From Labeo rohita (lineage: Eukaryota; Chordata; Actinopteri; Cypriniformes; Cyprinidae), in NCBI RefSeq assembly GCF_022985175.1, contig NC_066873.1, positions 15,714,903-15,778,902 on the forward strand: DNA of 64,000 nucleotides, written 5' to 3'. Every line of letters begins with the position of its first letter. Position 1 is the first letter of the stretch. Below the pieces are notes generated by a model, which saw nothing but the letters and a program-made list of their open reading frames with translations, was not told the DNA's origin and did no database searches. Of the stretch, positions 1 to 12,354 are shown in pieces. The translations under genes and the position numbers were made by a program.

Positions 1-350
1 TCAACTTTTCTCCATTTTAACTGATTGCAAGTGTGATTACTATATTGCTCACACCTGTTACTTGCCACAGGTGTGTCTAAATACATGCTTCACATGCTTG
101 AAAAGCAACTATTTCTTACAGTTTGACATGGTGCAAATAATTTTGCCCAGTCCTTTTGAGCTCTGTGTGAAATTTTATCTTGTGTAATTTACTTTTCTTC
201 TCTGTTTTTTTTTTTGTGTTGTTGCAGTACAAACAAAAACAACAAGCACATGAATACCACAACATTTGCAACTGGAACAATTTTCTGAGAGAAGTGTTGA
301 ATTTTTTGAAAGAATTGCAAGGGTGCCAATATTTTTGGCCATGACTGTAT
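1..350. mobile_element. Partial Tc1/mariner-like repeat end
   Basis: AT-rich sequence ending near 350 with the phrase ccaatatttttggccatgac, which resembles the terminal part of non-autonomous Tc1-like repeats that I recall from fish genomes. The left part lies outside the window. It sits in the stretch where later UBAC1 introns are expected. No UBAC1 exon was found between 1 and 833. Assignment rests on recognition of the end sequence only. Confidence 0.4.
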
Positions 351-833
351 GTCAGAATATTTTCACTTCTTTTTTTTGTAACAAAATAGCTGAACAAACA
401 AAACTTGGTTCTCACGAGGCTAGCATATTCATACCACAGCTTACGTTACGCCCACATTCTATGTCATCTGCTAGAACGTCACTCTACTGTGAACGCATGT
501 ACGACAGTTAGCAGAACCTAGAGATTACAGTTGATAAAGTTTTAAAAATCTTGAACCCCATTCACTCCCTTTATAAAGCTTGGAAGAGCTGGGACATTTT
601 TTATATAACTCCAATTGTATTTGTCTGAAAGAAGAAAGTCATATACACCTAGTATGGCATGAGGATGATTAAGTCATTTCGCCCAATTATGAAATTATCA
701 CTTTAATCTTGCTTTGGTTAAACCATTAAGGGTTTCATCATAGTATGTCAGTGGATCAGAAAATGTCATCATGTTTGAGCTAAAAAATGAACTAATCTTC
801 TCCTGTTTCTCATGACACCCACATGACACTAAC

Positions 834-3800
834 CCGTGAGTCAGGCCTGAACTCTCTTTTCCTTCTGATCCGTTTGAAGATCTCTGTCAGTTCATCTTGT
901 TTGGCCTCTTCTAGGCTGGCCTGGGAGGACAGACGGGCCCGGGCTCCTAATGCAGTGGCAGAGGGAGCTGGGGAAGGGGCTGCAGCTGCAGCAGCCGTCG
1001 CCCCTGGGGTGTCCTGTCCAGGCAGAGGCGTGTCAACCATGGGGTCATCCACATGCTCAATCAGCCATTCCATAGCCTGTGTCACAGACATGCTGCAGAA
1101 AGAGCGATTAGTTATTAATGAACTTGATTTAATCAACTGAGAGTTGGGTCACATTAATGTTGCTATTCAGCACCAAAACCCAAAACAACACATTTGTGAC
1201 CCTGGACCACAAAACCAAACATAACGGTCAATTTAAAATAAAACTGAGATTTATACTTCATCTAAAAGCAGAATTAATAAGCTTTCCATTGATGGATGTA
1301 TGGATGTATGATGTTCGTTAGGATAGAACAATATTTGGCCGAGATACAACTATTTGAAAATCTGGAATCTGAGGGTGCCAAAAAAATCAAAATATTGAGA
1401 AAATCACCTTTAGAGTGTCCAAAAGAAGACTAGTAAAATGACATCTCTGAATGATATAGCACCTTGAAAATAGTTTTTTTTTTCCAAAAGAAAAGAGCTA
1501 ATATATAAAATCATTGCGTATCTTTAATACTTCTTGAGTTACAAGAATACATATCTAGTTTCAACATTTCATTTGGTTTTTGACCACTGAAAATGTATGC
1601 AATTTAAGAGTTTACTCCTGGAACCATACTGAAATTGCAATATCTCTGGAACTGAACCATACAAGGCCTTAAAAATGAAGATGCCAATAAGAAAGTTGGT
1701 TAAAACCCTATATCTAGACGGACATCAAGATATCTTTAATATTTCTTGAGTTACAGGCATGCAACCTTTAAAGAAAAAACCTGAAAGGCACTTTTTTCCC
1801 CATTTTTGAATGGTCACCATTGGCACATAATGTAACAAAGACTGCTAAAGTCAACAGATTTTACAAACAGACCTACCAATCTCTGTCTAAAAATAACATG
1901 ATGATGCTGCCATCTTTCTAAAGTCATTCTTACCCCCCAGTAATTTGGCTAAAGTGAAAATTCTCATTTGACCCACCTCTACAAAATAGTGGATTACTCA
2001 GTAAATATACATCCATGACATTTAATATTTTGACTTTCCTATTCATTTAGGTATTTCTTTTACCAGAAAGAATATAAACAAAAACAAAAATTTGAACCTC
2101 TGGTTGACAAGGAATGACTCAGCCGATAAATACTGCCTCCTCTCTACCTACTAACCTAGCTCTTAAACATTACAGAGTGTTGTTAAATTTAAATTTTAGA
2201 TTTCAGTTTTGCTGGATGAAACTGTACGTTTGGTTTGAAGGAGACAAAACATGAAAAGCACAATGTTCTCACACAAAGTACCATTCATGATTCTAACACG
2301 AACCCCTAGCGTTCGGTGTATGTTGAGGCTATCAGAGTAGACAAAAGCGGATGCTTTCGATATCATTTTCCATTGTCTCCTTTTATGTTCACAAATAAAT
2401 AGCACAAGTTTTTTTTACAATACTAAATTGAAAGATCACATAAAGCCCATACACACAACAGCCCTTACACAAGTAACCAGGAAAGTGGTTGAAAGTGGAC
2501 AAAAGAGACAGATTAAAACAGCAGGTGTAAACGGACACACCCTTGTCTACTTGTGATTCGATCAAGCAAAGAGTGCACAAAATGTATTATTATTGTTTTT
2601 TGAGTGTTTTAAGTTTTTTTTTTTTTACTTACTGGTTTAAACGCAGAGCCTTTACAGCACGACTCTCAGGAAAACCCATCTCAGTCAGCTGCTGCAGGGC
2701 CGTTTCATCCACACGGTCCTCCTCATCCTCATCCAGCATGGCTGCCAGAGAGGGGAGACACAAAAAATAATCACTCACCATCATTTGCTAAGAGAGCAAA
2801 ATGACATTTAGACCTGCACACCAGCTAGTCACCCATGGCCTGTAAGAACAGTATTGATTGATTATCAGAGATGAAAAAAATAGGTTAATAGCAGCCTCTT
2901 GCAAATAAAAGTACTATTGTACAGCAATGTTACTCAATAAATAATATGTCCAAAAAAAACATAGTATTACCATGGTAGATATCGGTTAATTGTTTCACCA
3001 AGGCTTAAATTGATTGAATCCATTCAGGTCTCTGTCCATACATCCATTGCTTACCATTTGCCTTTTTGAAGAGCTCAACAGCATCTGGATTCAGAGCCAG
3101 CAACTTCTGAGCCACCTCAATAAGTGAGACCAGAATCTTCCTCAGCTCTGTTTGAAACTGATGGAGACAAAAAAAAAAATAAAAAACATATATTCTGAAT
3201 GACTGCAATGCAGAAAGGTCTAAGTGAACAAACTGCAGGCACCCACATCTCTAATATTGTGTTGAGTAACAGTACGGTCAGTGTTGCGAGTGGCCAAGCT
3301 TGCTGTTGCTTTGAGGATGGCGTCCTTATCTGGCGCTTTGTTCTCTTGCTTCTTCTGTCAACAAGCACAAAGACTGTTCAAATTTGCAGAATCAAAAAGC
3401 TTTGAAGTGGAACGCGTAGTATTAAAAAAGAACAGTCCACCCAAAAAGAAAACTGTCACCAGATACCTTCTCTTCAGAAGATATGTCAGCCATTTTTGGT
3501 GGAGCTGGTGGAGGTCTTTTCTTTATCAATAATAAGCAGTCTAGAAAACAAACAATACTGAAATCAGGATTCATGACTGTTAGAATTTGATTTTAAATAC
3601 AAAGAACATATGCAAAACATGACTACATCCTAGATCAGTGGTTCTTAAAGGCACAGTTCATCCAAAAATTTTAATTTAGTTATTAATTATTCACCCATGT
3701 CATTCCAGACCCATAAGACCATCTTCAAAACACAATTTAAGATATTTTGCACAATTTAAGACCCTGCATAAAGCAATGAAACTGACACATTCAAGGCCAA

Positions 3801-5872
3801 AAACGACAATAAGGACATTGCTAAAATAGTCCATGTGACTCCAGTGGTTCAACCATAATTTCTTCAAGTTACAAGAGTATTTTGTGTGCAAAGAAAACAA
3901 AAATAATGACTTTATTCAACAACGAAGTTCTTACGGGTTACAGAATTTTAATTTTTCTGTAACTATCCCTTTAACCAGGGGCTGGGACCCAATATGGGCA
4001 TTAGCAAACTTCCAAAAGGGCCTTAAAATGACTAATGATTTAAATTCAGCCTGAAAGGAAATTGCAATCTTTTTTTCTACATTGTGACATATATCTTTTC
4101 TACTCAGACAGGAAAAAAGTTAATGCATTTTATTTAAAATTACAATACCACACAGATTAAATGACATGATGTGAACGGATAAAAAATGTAGAATAAAAAC
4201 TGTAATATTCCATTTAAAAAAAAAATGTCCATTTAAATTTAAAAGTCACTTTAAAATAAGACAAAAGAAAATATTAAAATCAGCTAAAAAAATAAAAATA
4301 AAGATATTTCTTAGTTCAATTAACTCCCTCAACAATATATTTTGAAGAAACAGGGTTACCACTGTCTGGAAAAACCTGGATATATGAGAAGGTCAAATTA
4401 ATTATTAAATTCTTATAACTCTATGAGAATTTTAGTAATGAATATTATACATGCAGTCCGACAGAAACTGTGAGGGAAAAAAATTAAATACTTATCATTA
4501 CATCCTTATCCAGAAAAATAACACACAACTGTAAACATTAATGGGGGGGCTTCTGAATATTGGTTTGGAAAATGCAAGAACCACCAAATGCAGCAGAAAC
4601 TTCAAATACCTTTGTCTTTAAGATTTTCCTCAGCAACTGTTCTGGATTCAGTCAGAATTCTCTCAGTGGCAGCGTGAATGAGTTTGTGATGGGTAAGAGT
4701 TTTAGGATCCTCTACACTTCCATGGACATACTGTAAGAGAAGAAAACACAAATAAAGCAAACCCATTTTTATATTAAGTTTCTTTAACTACTATGTACCA
4801 AAACTGAAATATATAATCAACAGATACGATATACTTGTTGCGTACATACGTGTTTTAAACAGCATCAGTTTTTTTTAAATACTTGCATGTAGATACATGT
4901 AACACAGAAATTAATTCCACTGTCAGCCCAACCCTTAAAACAACCCACTTTTAAACCTAACCGTGCCAACAAACCTGTCCTTAACCTTAATCAGATTACG
5001 ACCTGAAACTTTTGAACAGTATTGTAGATTTTCCCCATAAAAATCACAATCATGAGCTCAGCACACTTACAGTGGGGTCCAGTACTGTGGTAGTACTACG
5101 GTACAGTTGGTGTCAACTGTTACCATGGTACTTTGATATACACCCTGGTACTAAATAATTAATGTATCCTGCTTTTTACATGATACTCCAAGGTACTTCA
5201 AAGAACACTACGGTATTGTCACTATACAGTGTATGTCCATAAAACTTGGTATAACTGTGACATTATGCCATTAGGCACAGAGTAATACCATAGTACCTTT
5301 TTAGCCTGTATTGCATCTTGTAGCTAGAACATGGCTTGACTTACAGTCTGTGGCGATGCCACCCTGCTAAAGTGATTACTGTCAAGTTCACAACCTTAAA
5401 GCCATAAAGTGTGCAAATCAAATCCTCAGAAAATATTAATGGGTGTCAAGTTGCGTTGAGCTGCACAGATCAGAGTACTTGACAGATAAATTGTGTACAA
5501 AAAGAGGCTGTCAACAAGTTAATGTCAGCTCAGCACTGTAAACCAACCAGTATGACAGTGGTAGTTACAGCACAGCCACAGAGACGGAGGTGACGGACCA
5601 GCTTGCTAAATTATAAATAGCACCGTCGACTCGTCTGCTAGTTACTAAAAATACTTGGCAATGACTCTGAGAATCCAACGGGCCTGTCCTGTCCGGGTTG
5701 GCTAACAGTGCCAGCTAACCGATGGCAGACCTACATGCTTTAAGCATTTCTCCTTGAGTTTCTCTATAGTGGTGTCTTCCGTAACTTCCTCCAGCCACTC
5801 AGTACCCTCCATGGTACAGACGTGGACCTTCAGGACTTTGCCCGCAAAGATCTTCTCCTCCTGCACGAACAT
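834..5872 (-). CDS. ubac1: UBAC1, ubiquitin-associated domain-containing protein 1 (3' partial)
   Basis: Non-catalytic partner (KPC2) of the RNF123/KPC1 ubiquitin ligase complex, which targets the cell-cycle inhibitor p27Kip1. It acts mainly in the cytoplasm (family knowledge). Coding exons in transcript order: 5872-5735, 4730-4610, 3540-3467, 3354-3247, 3157-3055, 2741-2633, 1092-834. They total 912 nt (304 codons), all phases agree, and all have GT donors and AG acceptors. The start at 5872 gives MFVQEEKIFAGKVL, the expected family N terminus. Exons 1-3 encode the ubiquitin-like region. Exons 4-5 encode a helical part (FQTELRKILVSLIEVAQ). Exons 6-7 encode the first UBA domain (LTEMGFPESRAVKAL, then MSVTQAMEWLIEH). 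A linker with an Ala-6 run follows, ending in DELTEIFKRIRRKREFRP. The second UBA and C terminus must lie to the left of the window. Identity is near certain; exon ends are read by eye. Confidence 0.93.
1195..1440. repeat. Partial copy of TGTGACCCTGG-ended inverted-repeat element
   Basis: Begins tgtgaccctggaccacaaaa and continues with phrases (aagctttccattgatg, caatatttggc, tgagggtgc) that recur at 8450-8842 and, inverted, at 59310-59683. No matching right end is visible here, so the copy is truncated or interrupted. It lies in a UBAC1 intron. Confidence 0.6.
3650..3973. repeat. MITE-like element with 'agttcacccaaaaa' type ends
   Basis: Left end cacagttcatccaaaa and right end ttttctgtaactatcccttt are imperfect inverted repeats of the same end seen at 39658-40005, 47660-47973, 49714-50530 and 51780-52190. 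Inside are shared phrases (aacacaatttaagatatttt, aaaacaaaaataatgacttt). It is non-coding and lies in UBAC1 intron 2. Confidence 0.6.
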
Positions 5873-6181
5873 TGTAGCAGCAGCAGCAGTGACGGCGGCG
5901 GCGGCAGGACCGCAGCGCTCCCCGCCGAAGACGCTCCGCGAGCCCGCTGTCTACAGCCCGGAAAGCCGCCCTCTTCCCCACTTAAACCTGCCCTGGCAAC
6001 AGACACGAGTTCACGGTCTCATTCGAACATTTTCAGGCCGTCCGATCTGTACTGCCCGCGCGCTCCGTTGGACTGGTATATTTTCGATGGGACAGATAGG
6101 TTTCCTCACTCGCAGCTGCAGCAGAGACGCTCCGTTGACACCTGCGATGCGAGAGCGACAGCAGTCGGTACGGGGCAGCGG

Positions 6182-6193
6182 TGCGCATGCGTG
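6182..6193. promoter_or_regulatory. NRF1-type binding site
   Basis: tgcgcatgcgtg matches the NRF1 consensus (T/C)GCGCA(T/C)GCGC(A/G) at all but the penultimate base. It lies 310 bp upstream of the UBAC1 start codon in CpG-rich DNA. Confidence 0.6.
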
Positions 6194-6207
6194 AGGTTGC
6201 GGAATGT

Positions 6208-6214
6208 GATTGGT
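6208..6214 (-). promoter_or_regulatory. Inverted CCAAT box
   Basis: gattggt reads ACCAATC on the UBAC1 strand, the NF-Y core, 15 bp beyond the NRF1-type site. The spacing relative to an unseen start site cannot be judged. Confidence 0.45.
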
Positions 6215-6732
6215 GGAAGTGCGCATACATGCAGACGCGTCGTGCTGCAGACTCTCAAAACAGCCTCGGATGGGAGCGGCTATCTCTAAAGCTGGAGCAC
6301 AAGCTCTGCCATTGAAAACAACATTAAAAAAAATCCTGAAAATTCAGATTTCTTCAAAACTTGAAATTGCCAGATTTCTACCTACGTACTACACGCTTAC
6401 AAACAGTAAATGTCAAACTGTGATTATAAAACACATAATATACAAAAAATCTGACTGTATAAAATCTGAAAAACACAGATAATTATTTTAATGAATAAGA
6501 AAGTAAACGTAACTTTTCAAATTCTCATACAAGTTTTAAAAGAACTGAATTGCATAAGAAGATGACCAATATTATTTGCATTTAGGTATAATAATATTTA
6601 TCTTGAGTCAGTTAAGTCATTTTTCATGTTGTATGAGGGTATGCAAAATCTTGCTGCATTTACATTACAATGTTAAATATATCCATCAGGTTTTTAGGAT
6701 TTTCATTTAAGTTATTTTTTAATTAATATTAC

Positions 6733-7655
6733 ACTACCAGTCAAAAGTTTTTATTTTTAATTTTTTTAAAGTTAATTTTTAAAGTTTTTAATGTTTTTTT
6801 TTAACAGTCTATTCTGCTCACTAAGCCTTTATTTGATTCAAAATACAGCAAAAGCAGTGATACTGTGAAATATTTTTACTATTTAAAATAACTTCTTTCT
6901 ATTTGAATATATTTTAAAATGCAATGTACATTTTCTGTGTATTTCTGTGTATTTCTGTGATCAAAGCTACATTTTCAGCATCATTATACCAGTCTTCAGT
7001 GTCACATGATTCTTTAGAAATCATTCTGATATGCTGATTTGCTGTTCATTATTATTATCAGTATTTAACAGTTGAGTTTTTCAGGAATCTTTGATGAATA
7101 GAAAGGTTCAAAGATCAGCATTAATCTGAAATAAAAAGCTTTTGATTTTGGAGTCAGATTTATTTTTTTTTTTTTACAGAAATTAATACTTTTATTTAGC
7201 AAGGATGCTTTGATTGATCAACAAATATGATAAAGACATTTATGATGTTACAAAAGATTTCTACTTCAGATAAATGCTGTCTTTTGAACTTTCTGTTCAT
7301 CAAAGAACCTGAAAAAATTCTAATAGCAGTTTTCTTAACTGCTGTTTTAATTAACATAATAATAAATAAATAAATAAAAAATAATAATAATAAAATGTTT
7401 TTTGAGCAGCAAATCAGGTTCTAATGTGAGTAATGATGCTAAATATTCAGCCTTGAAATCACAGGAATATATTATATTTTACAATATGTTCAAATAGAAA
7501 ACAGTCACATTAAATAGTAAAAAGATTTCTAATTTTACTGTTTTTGCTGTACATTTGATCAAATAAATGCAGGCTTGGTGAGCAGAAGAGACTATTTAAA
7601 AAAAAAAACATTAAAAATAAAAATAAATTTTAAATAAAAACTTTTGACTGGTAGT
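6733..7655. repeat. Palindromic-ended MITE, 'actaccagtcaaaag' family, copy 1
   Basis: Begins actaccagtcaaaag and ends cttttgactggtagt, perfect 15-bp terminal inverted repeats. Long arms are also complementary (attttcagcatcattat versus its reverse complement in the right half). It occupies most of the UBAC1-ENTR1 intergenic gap. A second copy is at 31860-32401 and fragments are at 17070-17160 and 35690-36978. It is non-coding. The rest of the gap shows nothing else I can assign. Confidence 0.75.
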
Positions 7656-8073
7656 ATCTGTTGGTTTAAAAACAATATACATGTTATTAATATTTTTATA
7701 TTTATTTGTATTTTAATATACAACAGTCAGCATTCTCGCAGCCTAACTACACATCAACCATTTCGACATCTGTAAACTTGTATCTTCCACATCAATAGGT
7801 GGCGATATTATACATGTTCCCTAAAAAACTGCTCTCTGCCATACAGAAGGAGAGACATCAGAGCTGCAGGAGATTAGTAGGTTACTATTTGTAAGATACA
7901 GTAGTGAATTATAGTTTATGACATAATATTTGACACGAAACATTTTTAAACGAAACATTTATTGGGAATACATTTTATGTTCAGCAGTAATTCATCGCTG
8001 TTCCTCTCCTACAGTAATGTTGAGCTGGATAGGATAGTTTACGTCTCTGGTCAAGTTAGCTGTGTAAGTTAAC

Positions 8074-10742
8074 ATGTCTAAAAACAGGACGAAAAAGCTC
8101 ATCATTGAAGAAGGTACGTGTCAGCCTGCTTGTCTTTTGCTCTTTCTGTAATTCAATAATAATAATGCAGCACTAGCTGCCTGTCTTGAGTATTCAGTGC
8201 TTTATACTGTGATTTTTAATGTCTTTTGTGGGCATGTACAATTTTTTACTTTCAGATGAGCCAAAGCAAGATGAGCTAAATCCGTTTTCTTTCAAGGAGT
8301 TCATCAGAAACAAAAACCAGCAGTCCTGCCCTACAGAAGCCAAAGAGGTGAGAAACAACTTGAGAAAGATTATTTAGTAGATTATGTCATTTTTGGTACT
8401 TTAATGTCGCTTTAAAGATGTTAAAGTAGGGTTTTTGTGTATTTACATATGTGACCCAGGATCACAAAACCAGTCATAAGGGTCAGTTTTTCAAAATTGA
8501 GATTTATACATCATCTAAAAGTTGAATAAATAAGCTTTCCATTGATGTATAGTAGACAATATTTGGTTGAGATATAACTATTTGAAAACCTGGAACCTGA
8601 GGGTGCAAAAAAATCTAAATATTGAGAAAATTGCCTTTAAAGTTGTCCAAATATAATATACAACAATGTATATTGCGTTTTCATTCATATTTACAGTAGG
8701 AATTTTACAAAATATCTTCATGGAACATGATCTTTACTTAATTTCCTAATGATTTTTGCCATAAAAGAAAAATCAATCATTTTGGCTATTGCTACAAATA
8801 AACCCCAGCGACTTAAGACTGGTTTTGTGGTCCAGGGTGACATATATGAACGTAAAATTAGCAATAAACAAAAGTAAGTTTATGCAGAATTTAATTGCTG
8901 GTAGATTATTCAATTTTTCATGTGTCTTTGATTTTTCTAAAGGTCTGTGGTGGAGCATGCCACGTCGAGCAGGACTATAACACCTCCATAGATTATGTCA
9001 CGAAGGGGCCTTTCTTCACAGACCCCTCTGTGCTCGGTCAGCCTTCTGAAAATGAACCTGAGGAGCCATGGATCGAAAGCTGCCACCCATCAGCCCTTGA
9101 TGCTTCTCATGACTTCGAACTATGTGATACTTTAGACCTCGGTGCTTACTCTGAGCAATCATCTCTGTGCAGTGATGAGAGGGAAGCAAATGTAACTGAA
9201 TGGGAGTTGGGTCATTCTGACTTCCTGCCGCAGAACCACTTAGCTAGAAGAAGCACAGGAAGCTATGAGGGTGATGAAGAGACTTCAGTGATTGACATTT
9301 CCTTCCATCCTAAGAGAAGTAATGCTGAAAATGGCGCAAAGAATCCCCAACAGGTATGTTGGGTGAATTGTGTATAGGGTGAGGTTTTGCATAAACATGA
9401 TTCAGTTGGTATATTGATGCAGTCCTGCTTTTCAAAAATGAACATTTTTCAAAATGTTTTTATGTTTCATACATTTAGTTGAGAGAAGAGAATTCTCTAT
9501 TAAGAAAACAAGTCAAAGAACTCCTTAGAAGGTCAGAATCTGACTCCAAAAGGTAGGTTATTTACACAAAATAACAAATGAATTACAATTCTTTTTCAGT
9601 AATTATAGAAAAAGCTTACCCAAAAATGAAACTTTACTCACCCTCAGGCCATCCAAGATTTAGATGAGTTTGTTCCTTCATCGGAACAGATATGGAGTAA
9701 TTTAGCATTACATCACTTCCTCTGCAGCGAATGGGTGCCGCCAGAATGAGAGTCCAAACAGCTGATAAAAACATCACAATAATGCACACAACTCCAGTCC
9801 ATGAAGAAACAAACTCATTTACATCTTGTATTTTTCATTTTTGGTTGAACTATTTCTTTATTGAACTGAAGTGTATTCATATTGCTGCTGTGTATTTTAA
9901 ACTCATTGTTAAACTTTCCAATTGTAATAGGATTAAACAATTGACAGATGAGTTGCATAACAAGAAATTACAAGAGGAGAGAGAGGCTAAGGCTTTGGAG
10001 ACAATGGTGCAATCAGTAGAACAAAACCTTCAGTTAATGACGGTATTAAGCATTGAATTTTTAATAAGGTTTAATAAATTTAACCATTTGTTTTAGTGTC
10101 TTTTTTAGTGTAAAGGTCTTTAAAATGGTTTATTTACTGCATTTAAGACATTAAAATTATGTTTTATTCAACAGAAGCGAGCAGTCAAAGCTGAAAATAG
10201 TATTTCAAAATTGAAACAAGAGATCCATCAACTCCAGGTTTGACGTCTTTTCATATGCACAATCACACTGACAAAACACAGCATGTATAATGGTACATAC
10301 ATTATGTAATAAAGCTATATACTATGTATAATATGTTTGTGAATTTGTGATCAAAATAACTATTTCAGATTAAAACTCCATCACAATTATTTTTAATGTT
10401 TTCTTCTCAGGGCCAGCTTGAAGGATGTAAAAGTGAAAATGAGAGACTAAGATATGGAGAAACTACAGCCTTAGCTACAATGAGACACAATGCACAAGTG
10501 GCTTCTGAGTACCTTAATAAAGCAGCTCAAGATGCAGAGACTTCTATTAAGTATGGATAACTATGACCATTACTTTTACTTTTCAGCACTTACATCAGAA
10601 ATGTAAATATTATAAAACTGATATATCATTGTATGGATGTGTTTTGTATTTTTACAGGCAGCTGCTGTCAGGAAGAGACACTCTCTGTTTTGTTTCCCAG
10701 TTATTGACATCTATTGACAAGATCACTGAGATTCATGATTAA
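8074..10742 (+). CDS. entr1: ENTR1 (SDCCAG3), endosome-associated trafficking regulator 1
   Basis: Coiled-coil adaptor on endosomes and at the centrosome/midbody. It works with retromer and PTPN13 in receptor recycling, cytokinesis and ciliogenesis (family knowledge). Exons: 8074-8113, 8256-8347, 8943-9353, 9479-9552, 9931-10042, 10175-10237, 10411-10550, 10658-10742. They give 1017 nt, 338 residues, with all phases consistent. The N terminus is MSKNRTKKLIIEEDEP, followed by NPFSFKEFIR. Exon 3 codes an acidic low-complexity region. From exon 4 (residue ~182) a continuous coiled coil runs through LREENSLLRKQVKELLRR and IKQLTDELHNKKLQEE to the conserved C-terminal helix (LTSIDKITEIHD). The human protein is longer, the difference falling in the N-terminal half. 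The next genes, SNAPC4 and CARD9, keep the same order and direction as in human. Confidence 0.88.
8450..8842. repeat. TGTGACCC-ended MITE in ENTR1 intron 2
   Basis: Left end tgtgacccaggatcacaaaa and right end gttttgtggtccagggtgac are inverted copies of each other. Internal phrases match those at 1195-1440 and, in the other orientation, 59310-59683. Non-coding and small enough to be a non-autonomous DNA element. Confidence 0.75.
9611..9860. repeat. MITE-like repeat in ENTR1 intron 4
   Basis: Shares phrases with 52972-53332, there inverted (gatgagtttgtt, gaatgggtgccg), and ends in a form of the ttcatttttggttgaactat end. The short open frame across it is fortuitous. Confidence 0.5.
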
Positions 10743-11207
10743 TTTTTCTTCAATCATCATGTTCTTGTACACTACAGACTTACTGCATTTAGAGCGTGGC
10801 ACATCATTGTTTATTATGTTCATCCACTTTATTAACATCATGTTTAGGTTTTATGAAATAACAAAATGAAGTATGATGGATCAAAAGATAAGCTCTAGCA
10901 GGAGCTTAAGTATATAAATACTTAAGTGTACCAGTGCCTTGGATTCTCTCGCCAAAATCTATAAAACTGTAATAGTGAATGTTGAAGCAATATTTTCAAA
11001 AACATTTTGCACTTTTGTTAAACAATGAGCCAAATCACTTTTTAAGATTAGATTGCATATTATTTACCAGATTCTTCATAGTATTTTGCATATTTTATAT
11101 TTCTGTGGTTTTAAATTACACCATTTTAAGTATTTGTTTATTTAAAAACACTTTACTAATCAGCTTTGGATGATGTGCTTTATATTCACAATGCTCTTTA
11201 TTGACTT

Positions 11208-11213
11208 AATAAA
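11208..11213 (+). terminator. ENTR1 polyadenylation signal
   Basis: AATAAA lies 466 bp after the ENTR1 stop codon, followed within 30 bp by a T- and GT-rich stretch (tcctgttgttcttt). It is the first canonical hexamer after the stop. Confidence 0.6.
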
Positions 11214-11266
11214 GAAGATTATTTCAGTAATTTAGTCCTGTTGTTCTTTGAGAATCCAGCAACTAC

Positions 11267-11467
11267 CCTTGGTTTCATAGACGAGGTTTAAACCCTAGTC
11301 CCAGACTAAAATGTAAGTCTGAAAGAAACTTGCACTGCTTGATCTTAAAATACGTCAATGCCCTTGTTTTGTCTGAAGATGCACACCATTAATGGCATGT
11401 TTATAATTACCCAAATGCCCTAATTGAGCTATTGTCTAATCCTGGTTTAGTCTGTGAAACCAGGCCT
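11267..11467. repeat. Short inverted-repeat element downstream of ENTR1
   Basis: Left end cttggtttcatagac and right end gtctgtgaaaccaggc are inverted copies, and inner parts pair too. It begins just after the ENTR1 poly(A) signal. It looks like a fish MITE and codes for nothing. Confidence 0.6.
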
Positions 11468-11469
11468 TA

Positions 11470-12306
11470 GTATCCTGTAAGTTTGTTTAACAGATCCTAA
11501 ATTATGAAACCATTTTATTATGTACCGTTTTGTGTATATATATATGTATATATATATTTGAACATATACAACATCTATTCTAAATTCTAAAGCAGTAAGT
11601 ATAAACTGAATACTAAAACATATTTCTGGTTGATTGCTGTAAGTTGTTGGGACTTTTATTATGAAGCGTCAGAGAGTATGACGCACTATTGACGCGCGCT
11701 TCATGTTTGTACACACTTGACGATGCATGAGCGTATAGAGTGGTTTTACTAGGAGAGAATTATTCTTGACAGTTTAAGTAAGATTTAAATAAATATTTGT
11801 GATATTTACTACCAGCTATTAAAAGCAACTGCTTTGATTTATTGTGTAATAAGTGTAAATCTAGTTTGCAAAGTCCCCAAGTGCGCTCTTTGTAAACATG
11901 CTGCTGCACAGGAAGATTTGAGTGGGACATTTAGAAAAGTGTGCAGTGATGCTGCAGGATCCAGCAGGTGTTTTTTGTAGTGTTGGTGTGATAGAAGAGC
12001 TGTAGTACTGAAGCCAACAACAGCATGATGCATTAAAGGAAAGCTAATGTAAGTACATGAGCGCACGGCACAAACAGACAACTAGATATTTGGTTGCTAA
12101 ACGTTTCTTTCTCATTGCCAAATACGTATGTGGCGTATTTTCTGCTTAGTGGGTTAAAAGTAAGTTTAGCTTTTTCATTTTATATTGAATACAAAGGTTT
12201 TTAGGTTTTTGTTTAAAGATTTATAGTTTATTACTGCAACATTACATTTTAGTAGACGTCAAACGTTACGAGTAAATAGATAAATACTATTTGTTCGTCT
12301 ATTATG

Positions 12307-12308
<2 letters not shown>
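11470..12308. other. ENTR1-SNAPC4 intergenic DNA, probable SNAPC4 upstream exon region
   Basis: Single-copy looking DNA. The SNAPC4 start codon at 13894 lies 18 bp after a splice acceptor (tttttcag, ending at 13876), so at least one untranslated exon must be upstream. The patch near 11685-11735 (tgacgcgcgcttcatg) is the most CpG-rich part of this gap and a plausible promoter, but no start site or donor was fixed. Confidence 0.3.

Positions 12309-12351
<43 letters not shown>
12309..12351. repeat. (AT)n microsatellite
   Basis: About 21 uninterrupted AT dinucleotides. The final TA serves as the left target site of the palindromic element that follows. Confidence 0.9.

Positions 12352-12354
<3 letters not shown>

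Larger units (their letters stand above)
5590..6290 (-). promoter_or_regulatory. CpG-rich UBAC1 promoter and 5' UTR region
   Basis: CpG density rises sharply here against AT-rich surroundings and covers UBAC1 coding exon 1 and the DNA just upstream of it. It carries a strong NRF1-type palindrome and an inverted CCAAT box, both typical of housekeeping promoters. No TATA box is evident. The transcription start was not located. The ENTR1 start codon lies 2.2 kb away in the opposite direction. Confidence 0.65.

Noticed and set aside
1..833. Search for the remaining UBAC1 exons (second UBA)
   Set aside because: No frame with the expected UBA signature or matching phase was found on the minus strand, so they are taken to lie outside the window.
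5754..6289. Two plus-strand open frames across the UBAC1 promoter
   Set aside because: They lie antisense to UBAC1 exon 1 and its GC-rich 5' region. High GC lowers stop frequency, and no homology or splice structure supports them.
8895..9377. Independent 160-aa gene
   Set aside because: It is ENTR1 exon 3 read through its acceptor and donor.
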